Shown: one piece after another, positions 1 through 6,519 of the stretch
How positions within the stretch are numbered: position 1 is the first letter of the stretch
How the letters are laid out: each line of letters opens with the position of its first letter
DNA from: Planctomycetales bacterium
GTDB lineage: Bacteria > Planctomycetota > Planctomycetia > Pirellulales > Thermoguttaceae
DNA: 9,246 bases
Direction of reading: 5' to 3'
Assembly: GCA_007127495.1 (NCBI GenBank)
Contig: SKZG01000210.1
Coordinates: 1 to 9,246, forward strand
Made by a program: the position numbers and the translations under genes
Notes under the pieces: model-generated
Told to the model about the DNA's origin: nothing
What the model saw: the letters and a program-made list of their open reading frames with translations, nothing else
Databases searched by the model: none

Positions 1-2
1 AT

Positions 3-1175
3 CGGACCGAGGGCCGTTTTTTCTTCGGCGACAGCGAAACCTATTGGCAGCTTGGACGTGCGATTGCCCACGGTGACGAGTATGTATACCCGGCTGAGGG
101 CTTTGACGCACGCGTATTTCGCACCCCGGGATACCCGTTGCTGCTTGCACCGCTGTTTCTCGCGAGCGACGAGCCGCCGGTCCTGTGGGCTCGGATTCAG
201 GTCGCGGTCATCGGTTCGCTGGCCGCGGGAGCCGTTTGGTGCCTCGCCCGGCAGTTGTTCTGCTCTCGGGCCGCGCTCGTTGCGGGGCTGATCGCGGCGG
301 TGTATCCCGGCGCGGTCGCGACCAGTTCGATGGTGCTTACCGAGACGCCATTTTCCGCGCTGATGCTGCTCCAGTTTTGTATGTGGGTCGCGGCTTGGCA
401 TTCTACCGGGCGATCGCGGGCAGTGAAGCTCGGCCTCGGCTCCGGCGCGGCGGCCGGTGCGGCCGTGCTGGTGCGGCCAAGCTGGTTGCTGTTCACGCCC
501 GCCGTCATCGGCATCATGTGGGCGGGCACGTGGCTGCGGAATCGTCCGGCCTTCCGTGGATGGGCCCTGGCCGTCCTGGCGGCGATGCTCGCTGTTCTTG
601 TACCCTGGTGGGTTCGCAATGGGCGCGTGACCGGGCATTTCGTACCCACCACGCTCCAGGTGGGCGCTAGCCTGTACGACGGGCTGAATCCCCACGCAAC
701 CGGCGCCAGCGATATGGCCTTCGTGGAACGGTTTGTGGCTGAGCAACAGCGTCGCGACGTCGATGCCGAGGTTCCGTTGGAGGTACGGCTCGACCGCCGC
801 ATGCGCCGAGAGGCCCTTGCGTGGGCGCGGCGGCATCCCGCCTGCGCGGCCCGGTTGGCCTTGGTCAAGTTCGCCCGGATGTGGAATCTTTGGCCGAACG
901 AGCCGGAACTGTCCGGGTGGGGCATCCGCCTGGCAATGGCCGGCACCTACGTTCCCGTCATGGTCCTGGCCATGTTCGGGGCGTGGCGAACGTTTCACCT
1001 CGGTTGGCCGTATGTACTATGTTGGCTGCCGGCCGTGTACTTCACGGCGCTGCACATAGTCTTCGTTAGTTCCATTCGCTATCGTGAGCCGGCCATGTTA
1101 CCACTGATGGTGCTGGCCGCGGGCGCCGTGTTTTCTCGCGCAACGACCCCACAACCGCAGCAGGAGGTTCGGTGA
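3..1175 (+). CDS. GT39-type (PMT/ArnT-like) integral membrane glycosyltransferase, 5' partial
   Basis: Probably transfers a sugar from a polyprenyl-phosphate carrier to a lipid, glycan or protein on the outer face of the inner membrane. The frame is open to the window edge, so 390 residues are visible and the N-terminus is missing. An internal TTG at 138 could be mistaken for a start, but the 45 residues before it carry the family's best motifs: GDSETYW (acidic pair of the first periplasmic loop) at visible residues 9-15 and RTPGYP at 41-46. Later landmarks are LTETPF, VRPSW, PWWVRN and a C-terminal SIRYREPAMLP. Many hydrophobic stretches fit a multi-pass protein. The acceptor cannot be told from sequence, and a GT83-like or GT39-like label is equally possible. 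It overlaps the next gene by 4 bases, which suggests one operon and translational coupling. Confidence 0.85.
   Translation, partial: RTEGRFFFGDSETYWQLGRAIAHGDEYVYPAEGFDARVFRTPGYPLLLAPLFLASDEPPVLWARIQVAVIGSLAAGAVWCLARQLFCSRAALVAGLIAAVYPGAVATSSMVLTETPFSALMLLQFCMWVAAWHSTGRSRAVKLGLGSGAAAGAAVLVRPSWLLFTPAVIGIMWAGTWLRNRPAFRGWALAVLAAMLAVLVPWWVRNGRVTGHFVPTTLQVGASLYDGLNPHATGASDMAFVERFVAEQQRRDVDAEVPLEVRLDRRMRREALAWARRHPACAARLALVKFARMWNLWPNEPELSGWGIRLAMAGTYVPVMVLAMFGAWRTFHLGWPYVLCWLPAVYFTALHIVFVSSIRYREPAMLPLMVLAAGAVFSRATTPQPQQEVR
1162..1167 (+). promoter_or_regulatory. Ribosome binding site for the AsmA-like gene
   Basis: A perfect AGGAGG lies inside the last codons of the glycosyltransferase gene, 4 bases before the GTG at 1172. 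It decides the start of the AsmA-like gene, whose GTG overlaps the upstream TGA (1173-1175) as GTGA. Confidence 0.8.
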
Positions 1176-4100
1176 CCATTTTTGCCCGGCTGGTCAATTT
1201 CTGCTGGTTCTGCTTCAAATGGGGCGGGCTGATCGGAGCGGTCGGCGCGGCGGTGGTCGCGTTGCACTTCTATCGGAACCGGCATGACGAAGTGCGCATG
1301 CGGGTTGAGGCGACCCTGGCGGCCCACTATCCCGACTTACGGGTCCAGGTGGGGGCGGCGCAGATCGTCGAGGGCGAGGGAATTCGCGTGCGGCGGTTGC
1401 AAATCATCGAGCCGGGCGCCGAGGGGCCGCACGCGGAATTGCTGGCCATTGATGAAATGACGCTGATTTGTGAAACCGACGTGCGTCACCTCCTGACCGG
1501 CGACCTGAAAGTGCGGCACGTGGTCGTGCGCCGACCGGTGCTTCGAGTCACGCGCCGGCCGGACGGCTCCTACAGTGCGGCCAAGCTACTACCGTTGCCC
1601 ACCATGAGCGCGGATCCGCCGGAAATCCGTATCGAGGGTGGCCGGGTCGAGCTATTCGATCCCTTGCGGAATCCGGCGAGCACGCTCACCCTGCGCGACG
1701 TCAGTATGGTCGTGCATCTTCCCGAGGCCGACGCGGCGCTCGGGCCGGGGGCCCGGTCGTTCGAAGGAACGCTTGGCGGTGACCATTTCCAACGCATGGC
1801 GGTCAAGGGAGCGGTGAACGCTCAGGACGAGTCATGGGATTGGGGCGGGGTGATCGAGGGGTTGACGCTTTCGCCCCAACTCCGCGATGCCATGCCCGAG
1901 CCGGTGGCCGCCCGTCTGCACGGGGTGGCCGATGTGCGGGGGCAAGTGAATTTGACGTTCCGCCTCAACCGCCAAGCCGGCGACCCCGAACTCGGCCGGT
2001 TCGCAGCTTCCGGCCGGCTCAGCCACGGCCGCATCGAAGACCGGCGCCTTCCCTATCCGCTGACCGACGCCCGAGCGGCGTTCCGGATCAGCGAGGAGGG
2101 TTTCGCCATTGACGAGTTCACGGCTCGGGCCAACGAAGCGGCCGTGCACATGTCCATCCACCAGAGCGGTTTCGGCAGCCGCGCTCCCATGAAGCTCCAT
2201 GCCGAGATACGGCAGTTGGAGCTGGGCCGGTCCCTGATCGAGGATATGCCCGAGCCTGTCCAGGAACAGTGGGATCAGTATCGGCCGACCGGCCGAGTGG
2301 ACGTGGACGTGGAACTGGCGTTCGACGGCCTTGCATGGCGCCCGACCGTGCAAGGCCGATTGCTTGACGTGTCGTTCACTCATGCCCGCTTTCCGTACCG
2401 ACTAGAGCAGGGAGTCGGCATGGTTCAATTGGCTGACGGCACGGTCCAAGTGAACGTTCGCGCGTACAGTGGCAACGAGCCGGTGCGGATCGACGCAGAG
2501 ATAAGCGATGCATTGAGCGGTCCCTACGGCTGGGTTCGGCTCCAAAGCAACGCCGTTCCGCTCGACGAGAAACTGCTGGCGGCGCTGCCCGGCGATAGCC
2601 GGAAGGTGGTTCAATCGCTTCAGCCCCGCGGCACCATCCGGGCCGACTACCGGATGTGGCGCGAGCGGCCCGGGGCTCCCCTACAGAAGCACCTGCTGAT
2701 CGAATTGAATCGGTGCAGCATCCGATTCGATCGATTTTCCTACCCGGTACGCGATATTCGCGGCACGATCGAAATGCGCGACGACCGCTGGCAATTCCGC
2801 GACATGGAGGGTCGCAACGACATGGGGCGAGTGGTCGGGCATGGACACTTTGAGCCGCGGCCGGAGGGGCGCGAGTTCCGTCTTGTGTTGGAGGCGACCG
2901 ACGTTGCCCTGGAAAATGAGCTGCGCGACGCCCTGCCGCCCAATGCCCGAAGCCTTTGGGAGGATTTGCGCCCGCGCGGCGTCGTGGACCTTTCCGCCGA
3001 GGTGCGCTACCTCGTTGATCGGCGCCACCTGAGCCTGTCGACCCGGATCCGCCCGCAGGCCGACAGCACGTCGATCGATCCGGTCCGCTTCCCATACCGG
3101 ATGGAACGGCTGCAAGGCGAGCTTTTGTATCGGGACGGACATGTTTCCTTCGAACGGATGGAGGCCGAACATGGCGCCGTGCGCATCAGTTCGGCGGGCG
3201 AGTGCGAAATCCTGCCCAATGGCCGGTGGCTGCTGCGTCTGAGCGGCCTTTCGGTGGACCGGCTCCGTTTTGACCGCGACCTGGTTCAAGCATTGCCCGG
3301 AGGGCTGCGCCACGCGCTGGCCGGCCTGAATCCGGCGGGCCTCTTTAATTTGCGTGGTGCGGCCGTTCTGGAAGGCGGGACCCGCCCTGACGACCCATTG
3401 CAAGCCCAGTGGGACTTGCGGATCGGCTTTCATCAGGCGAGCATCGATTGTGGCGTGAAACTGGACAACCTGCATGGCGGGCTGACGCTGGCCGGTCAAT
3501 ATGACGGAACTCGCATGCATGCCGCCGGCGAACTCGACATCGACTCGCTCACTTACAAGGACTTCCAGTTCACACAAGTGACCGGCCCCATTTGGATAGA
3601 TCATCAGCAGGTGCTTTTGGGCTCGTGGGTGGAAAGGCGGCGGGCGGCCGCGGAGCGCAGCTCTGCGCGGGCGAGGCCCATTTCCGCAGCCCTTTTCGAT
3701 GGCGTGGTGCAGGGCGACGCGTGGATCACCCTCGGGCCGGTTCCTCGTTGGGGGCTGCACGCGAGGCTGAACGAGGCCGATCTTGCCCGGTGTGCCCAGG
3801 AGATGCTCACCGGCGAGCATACCCTGCAAGGCAAAGTCAACGGAATGCTGGATCTGCGCGGCGCGGGATCGAGCACCAACGCGATGGTCGGCCACGGCAA
3901 CGTCCGGTTGGACGACTCCGACGTCTACGAACTGCCCTTGATGATCGCGCTGCTGAAGATCCTCAGTGTGCGTCCACCCGACCGCACCGCGTTCAGTCGG
4001 AGCGACATCCGATTTCGCATCGAAGGGCAGCATGTGTATTTCGACCAGATCGATTTCAGCGGCGACGCGATCAGTCTGTTGGGAAAAGGGGAAATGGATT

Positions 4101-4357
4101 TCCAGCAGAATGTGCGCATGACGTTCCACGCCATCGTGGGGCGGAGCGATTGGGGAGTGCCCGCGATCCAGCAGGTTCTCGGCGGCGCCAGCCAGCAGAT
4201 CATGCTGATTCACGTCGGCGGCACGCTCCAGAATCCGCACACGCGCCGCGAAGCGTTTCCCGTGGTCAATAAAGCGCTGCAACAATTGCAAACCGACTTG
4301 AACGGCCAGGCGGAACCCGCCGGCTGGCTGCCCAGAAACCTGTTCCGCTGGTGGTGA
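1172..4357 (+). CDS. AsmA-like / repeating beta-groove envelope protein, 1061 aa
   Basis: Large inner-membrane-anchored periplasmic protein of the AsmA/YhdP/TamB type, a superfamily linked to phospholipid transport to, and homeostasis of, the outer membrane. Residues about 9-34 form one N-terminal membrane segment; the rest is hydrophilic, beta-rich and has no enzyme motif. Residues about 237-745 hold tandem modules: an ALP-type motif with its Pro at 242, 360, 473, 589 and 709, followed by a PxG motif and then an FPYR-type motif with its Tyr at 295, 409, 524 and 642. Residues 820-836 are an Arg/Ala-rich loop. The C-terminal AsmA-like block (about 885-1045) includes a stretch reading QQIMLIHVGGTLQNP. 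The GTG start is supported by AGGAGG 4 bases upstream and overlaps the glycosyltransferase stop. The family call is from pattern and architecture; the transported lipid is unknown. A regulatory rather than transport role, as first proposed for AsmA, cannot be excluded. Confidence 0.8.
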   Translation: MTIFARLVNFCWFCFKWGGLIGAVGAAVVALHFYRNRHDEVRMRVEATLAAHYPDLRVQVGAAQIVEGEGIRVRRLQIIEPGAEGPHAELLAIDEMTLICETDVRHLLTGDLKVRHVVVRRPVLRVTRRPDGSYSAAKLLPLPTMSADPPEIRIEGGRVELFDPLRNPASTLTLRDVSMVVHLPEADAALGPGARSFEGTLGGDHFQRMAVKGAVNAQDESWDWGGVIEGLTLSPQLRDAMPEPVAARLHGVADVRGQVNLTFRLNRQAGDPELGRFAASGRLSHGRIEDRRLPYPLTDARAAFRISEEGFAIDEFTARANEAAVHMSIHQSGFGSRAPMKLHAEIRQLELGRSLIEDMPEPVQEQWDQYRPTGRVDVDVELAFDGLAWRPTVQGRLLDVSFTHARFPYRLEQGVGMVQLADGTVQVNVRAYSGNEPVRIDAEISDALSGPYGWVRLQSNAVPLDEKLLAALPGDSRKVVQSLQPRGTIRADYRMWRERPGAPLQKHLLIELNRCSIRFDRFSYPVRDIRGTIEMRDDRWQFRDMEGRNDMGRVVGHGHFEPRPEGREFRLVLEATDVALENELRDALPPNARSLWEDLRPRGVVDLSAEVRYLVDRRHLSLSTRIRPQADSTSIDPVRFPYRMERLQGELLYRDGHVSFERMEAEHGAVRISSAGECEILPNGRWLLRLSGLSVDRLRFDRDLVQALPGGLRHALAGLNPAGLFNLRGAAVLEGGTRPDDPLQAQWDLRIGFHQASIDCGVKLDNLHGGLTLAGQYDGTRMHAAGELDIDSLTYKDFQFTQVTGPIWIDHQQVLLGSWVERRRAAAERSSARARPISAALFDGVVQGDAWITLGPVPRWGLHARLNEADLARCAQEMLTGEHTLQGKVNGMLDLRGAGSSTNAMVGHGNVRLDDSDVYELPLMIALLKILSVRPPDRTAFSRSDIRFRIEGQHVYFDQIDFSGDAISLLGKGEMDFQQNVRMTFHAIVGRSDWGVPAIQQVLGGASQQIMLIHVGGTLQNPHTRREAFPVVNKALQQLQTDLNGQAEPAGWLPRNLFRWW
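1880..3406 (+). repeat. Tandem ~115-residue protein repeats inside the AsmA-like gene
   Basis: Five degenerate modules can be aligned by eye at the protein level. Each starts with an acidic or aliphatic helix ending in (A/D)(L/M)P, then a short link, a PxG-type turn (for example RPTGRVDV, QPRGTIRA, RPRGVVDL, NPAGLFNL), an FPYR-type strand and a closing strand leading into the next ALP. The spacing of the ALP prolines is 118, 113, 116 and 120 residues. The DNA itself is not obviously repetitive, so these are old duplications. Confidence 0.65.
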
Positions 4358-4381
4358 ATCCTTGCCAGTCGCCTCGCAATC

Positions 4382-4390
4382 GGAAGGAGG
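4382..4390 (+). promoter_or_regulatory. Strong ribosome binding site for the small protein gene
   Basis: GGAAGGAGG ends 6 bases before the ATG at 4397. It is a near-ideal Shine-Dalgarno sequence, the strongest in the window. It selects the ATG at 4397 over the in-frame TTG at 4391. Confidence 0.8.
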
Positions 4391-4396
4391 TTGCTC

Positions 4397-4735
4397 ATGA
4401 GTGTTGGTCCATTGGGCGGGCTTGCCGGCAGTGCGGCCGGGGCACCGCTGGCGCAAACCCACGGTTCCGAGACGGACCGCGCCAAACACGACGCCGCCGC
4501 GCAGCAGCGAAAGATCCGTAGCGACCAGAAAGCGGAGGACGCCGCTGGAATCGGTGAAACGGACGGCGACGACCACGAGACGGAAGACCGCGATGCGGAC
4601 GGCCGCCGCCTCTGGGAACAGGCGGCTACGCCTCCGGAGGACGAAACCGGCGGCGGCGAGGCCGGTCCCTCGGCCACCGGGCGCGGTCGGGATCCCACCG
4701 GGCAAAGTGGCAATGTGCTGGACCTGTCTGGGTAG
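4397..4735 (+). CDS. Small acidic, probably disordered protein of unknown function, 112 aa
   Basis: I cannot assign a function. The start is secure: GGAAGGAGG sits 6 bases before the ATG. The protein opens with a Gly/Ala-rich stretch (GPLGGLAGSAAGAPLAQ, residues 4-20), then becomes charged and rich in Asp, Glu, Lys, Arg and Gln (21-74). After DADGRRLWE (66-74) it turns into a Pro/Gly/Glu tail ending VLDLSG. There is no signal peptide, membrane segment, zinc motif or catalytic signature; it looks intrinsically disordered. It lies 39 bases after the AsmA-like gene and just before the dapF promoter, so it is probably the last gene of the glycosyltransferase/AsmA operon. The text resembles small planctomycete hypothetical proteins I have a vague memory of, but I could not check this. 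The good ribosome site and clean spacing argue against a chance ORF. Confidence 0.72.
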   Translation: MSVGPLGGLAGSAAGAPLAQTHGSETDRAKHDAAAQQRKIRSDQKAEDAAGIGETDGDDHETEDRDADGRRLWEQAATPPEDETGGGEAGPSATGRGRDPTGQSGNVLDLSG

Positions 4736-4741
4736 CTCACC

Positions 4742-4770
4742 TTGTCGCCCACCCGGACCTCGTCTAAAAT
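4742..4770 (+). promoter_or_regulatory. Sigma70-like promoter for dapF, positioned for a leaderless mRNA
   Basis: TTGTCG (4742-4747, 4 of 6 matches to the -35 consensus) is followed by exactly 17 bases and TAAAAT (4765-4770, 5 of 6 matches to the -10 consensus). The A of the dapF ATG (4778) lies 8 bases after the -10, where transcription would normally begin. No Shine-Dalgarno sequence lies between the -10 and the ATG. Confidence 0.55.
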
Positions 4771-4777
4771 ACCATCC

Positions 4778-5662
4778 ATGCAATTCACCAAGATGCATGG
4801 AGCCGGAAACGACTACGTCTATGTCGATTGCTTCCGGCAGCCTGTTCCGAAGAACCCGTCCCAACTTGCCCGGAAAATTTCCGACCGGCATTTTGGCGTG
4901 GGCGCTGACGGGTTGATCCTGATCGTTCCCAGCGAGCGGGCGGCCGTTCGCATGCGGATGTTCAACGCCGACGGCTCCGAAGCCGAAATGTGCGGCAACG
5001 GCGTCCGTTGCGTGGCCAAGTACGTGTACGACCACGGAATTTGCCGCCGGCCGGCGCTGACGATCGAAACCGGCGCCGGCGTGCTGGGCCTGGAACTCGA
5101 CGTGGCCGCAGGCCGGGTAATTCGGGCGCGGGTCGATATGGGTGAGCCCATCCTCCAGCCGGAACGTATTCCCACCACCCTCCCTGTCAACCCCCTCGTC
5201 GATCACCCCGCCGTGGCCGATCACCCCGCCGTGATCGACGTCGATTTGCCGCTGCGCGACGAGACTTTGCGGGTGACGTGCGTATCGATGGGCAACCCCC
5301 ACTGCGTCACCTTCGTGGACCGGCTCACCGACCGCTGGGTGCTTCAGATCGGGCGGCAGGTGGAGTGCGACGCGCGCTTCCCGAATCGCGTGAATGCCGA
5401 GTTCGTCGAGGTGCTCTCACCGGCGGAGGTGCGGATGCGCGTTTGGGAGCGGGGCTCCGGCGAAACGCTGGCGTGTGGCACGGGCGCGTGCGCCGTGTGC
5501 GTGGCCGGCGTGCTGGCGGAACGGACCGCCCGCAAGATCCTCGCCCACCTTCCCGGCGGCGACCTCGAATTGCACTGGGCGGACGACAACCACGTGTACC
5601 TGACCGGCCCGGCTGTGGAAGTGTTTACCGGCGAGTGGCCCCAGCCCCAGGGCGAAAGCTAG
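4778..5662 (+). CDS. dapF: Diaminopimelate epimerase
   Basis: Cofactor-independent cytosolic racemase that converts LL- to meso-diaminopimelate for lysine synthesis and peptidoglycan cross-links. The protein has 294 residues, slightly longer than the usual ~275. Both catalytic cysteines are present: C72 in MCGNGVRC and C233 in ACGTGACA. The supporting acid/base residues are also in place (H175 in MGNPHC, E224 in WERGSGET). Other family landmarks are [11 protein letters not shown] at the N-terminus, [15 protein letters not shown] and RVNAEFVEV. The ATG at 4778 is chosen because homologues begin with this same motif; an upstream in-frame TTG (4742) overlaps the promoter. There is no ribosome binding site, consistent with leaderless translation. 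An extra segment around residues 138-155 holds a short in-frame duplication. Assignment is essentially certain. Confidence 0.97.
   Translation: MQFTKMHGAGNDYVYVDCFRQPVPKNPSQLARKISDRHFGVGADGLILIVPSERAAVRMRMFNADGSEAEMCGNGVRCVAKYVYDHGICRRPALTIETGAGVLGLELDVAAGRVIRARVDMGEPILQPERIPTTLPVNPLVDHPAVADHPAVIDVDLPLRDETLRVTCVSMGNPHCVTFVDRLTDRWVLQIGRQVECDARFPNRVNAEFVEVLSPAEVRMRVWERGSGETLACGTGACAVCVAGVLAERTARKILAHLPGGDLELHWADDNHVYLTGPAVEVFTGEWPQPQGES
5201..5236 (+). repeat. 18-bp tandem duplication inside dapF
   Basis: The 15-mer GATCACCCCGCCGTG occurs at 5201-5215 and again at 5219-5233 with a period of 18, giving the peptide [12 protein letters not shown] (residues 142-153). It keeps the reading frame and lies in a variable loop between conserved DapF motifs, so it probably leaves activity intact. 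Confidence 0.8.
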
Positions 5663-5705
5663 CCGCCCCGCAGTCGAGGGCACCCCTCTGAGAACCCGTC
5701 GAACC

Positions 5706-6512
5706 ATGAAATTGAATGCTTCCTGGATTCATCGTCTTGGTGGGCTATTGGGCGCGGCAGGGGTGCGCGGCTGGATGGGGACGCTCGATTACAAGGTGGC
5801 CTACTACGATCCGGCGGTCGACCCGGTCTTTCCGGAGTGTCAGGGCCAGAAAATCTATGTTTTTTGGCACGAGTATATTCTATTCCCCTTGTTTCTCCGG
5901 GGGCACTGCAACCTGGCGATGCTCCTGTCGCGCCACCGCGATGCTGAGTTGCTCTCGCACGCGGCCTATCACCTCGGCTTTGAGTTCGTGCGCGGGTCGA
6001 CCAATCGGGGCGGGGCGGCCGCCATCCGAGAATTGTTGCGCAAGAGCGGCCGAATGCACCTGACCATCACGCCGGACGGCCCGCGCGGCCCGCGACGTCG
6101 GCTGGCGCCCGGCCCGGTGTTCCTGGCATCGAAGCTTGGCCTGCCGCTGGTAGCGATGGGATTCGGCTACGACCGGCCCTGGCGGATGCAAAGCTGGGAC
6201 CGGTTCGCTTTGCCGCGCCCTTTTTCTCGTGCCCGCGCCGTTTCCAGCGGCGAGATATTCGTTCCGCCCGACCTAAACCGCGACGCGCTGGAGCACTTTC
6301 GCAACAAGGTGGAATCGCTGCTCAATTCGCTCACTGCGGAGGCTGAGTCGTGGGCGGCCGCGGGCACCCCCAAGCTCGGCCAGCGCCGTCTTGAACGCCG
6401 CGGCGCGCCGCTTCGCTGTGAGCGCGGGAATCTTCCCATCACGCTCACGGGCCGGCAACTCGCCCTACCTTGTGCAGGAAACACTCTGAGCGCGGCACCC
6501 ATGCCCCAATGA
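5706..6512 (+). CDS. DUF374 / LPLAT-superfamily acyltransferase
   Basis: Predicted membrane-associated acyltransferase related to lysophospholipid and lipid A acyltransferases, likely moving an acyl chain onto a lipid at the inner membrane. Motifs in the 268-residue protein are FWHE (53-56), LLSRHRDAELLS (73-84), VRGSTNRGG (95-103), TPDGPRGPRR (122-131) and PLVAMGF (147-153). This order is typical of the DUF374 branch, in which the WH and the TPDGPRGP block form the active site and substrate pocket. Conserved sequence appears to end near residue 218; the remaining ~50 residues are Arg-, Pro- and Ala-rich and look like a non-conserved tail. No clear Shine-Dalgarno sequence precedes the ATG. 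The gene sits 43 bases after dapF and 7 bases before hypE, so it is probably co-transcribed with both. The acyl acceptor is unknown. Confidence 0.88.
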   Translation: MKLNASWIHRLGGLLGAAGVRGWMGTLDYKVAYYDPAVDPVFPECQGQKIYVFWHEYILFPLFLRGHCNLAMLLSRHRDAELLSHAAYHLGFEFVRGSTNRGGAAAIRELLRKSGRMHLTITPDGPRGPRRRLAPGPVFLASKLGLPLVAMGFGYDRPWRMQSWDRFALPRPFSRARAVSSGEIFVPPDLNRDALEHFRNKVESLLNSLTAEAESWAAAGTPKLGQRRLERRGAPLRCERGNLPITLTGRQLALPCAGNTLSAAPMPQ

Positions 6513-6514
6513 GG
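6511..6514 (+). promoter_or_regulatory. Short ribosome binding site for hypE
   Basis: GAGG, overlapping the stop codon of the acyltransferase gene (TGA 6510-6512), lies 5 bases before the hypE ATG. It is modest in strength, and stop-start proximity suggests translational coupling. Confidence 0.45.
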
Positions 6515-6519
6515 CCACC

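Noticed and set aside
138..140. TTG as start of the glycosyltransferase
   Set aside because: The same frame upstream encodes conserved family motifs (GDSETYW, RTPGYP) and stays open to the window edge, so the gene is simply cut by the window.
3655..3668. GCGCAG-CT-CTGCGC inverted repeat
   Set aside because: Lies in the Arg/Ala-rich coding loop of the AsmA-like gene and is expected by chance in GC-rich sequence.
3592..4272. Plus-strand open frame of 226 codons inside the AsmA-like gene
   Set aside because: Arg-rich shadow frame; the AsmA-like frame continues through it with its conserved C-terminal block.
4401..4916. Plus-strand open frame of 171 codons overlapping the small gene and dapF
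   Set aside because: It runs into the catalytic N-terminal motifs of DapF in another frame and lacks a ribosome site, while the small gene in the neighbouring frame has an excellent one.
2681..5302. Very long minus-strand open frame (873 codons) antisense to the AsmA-like gene, the small gene and dapF
   Set aside because: It crosses three well-supported plus-strand genes, has no recognisable domain, and its translation looks like a complementary shadow produced by GC-rich codon bias.
5676..5688. GAGGG-CAC-CCCTC hairpin between dapF and the acyltransferase gene as a terminator
   Set aside because: Only 5 bp with a 3-base loop and no T-tract; too weak to call.
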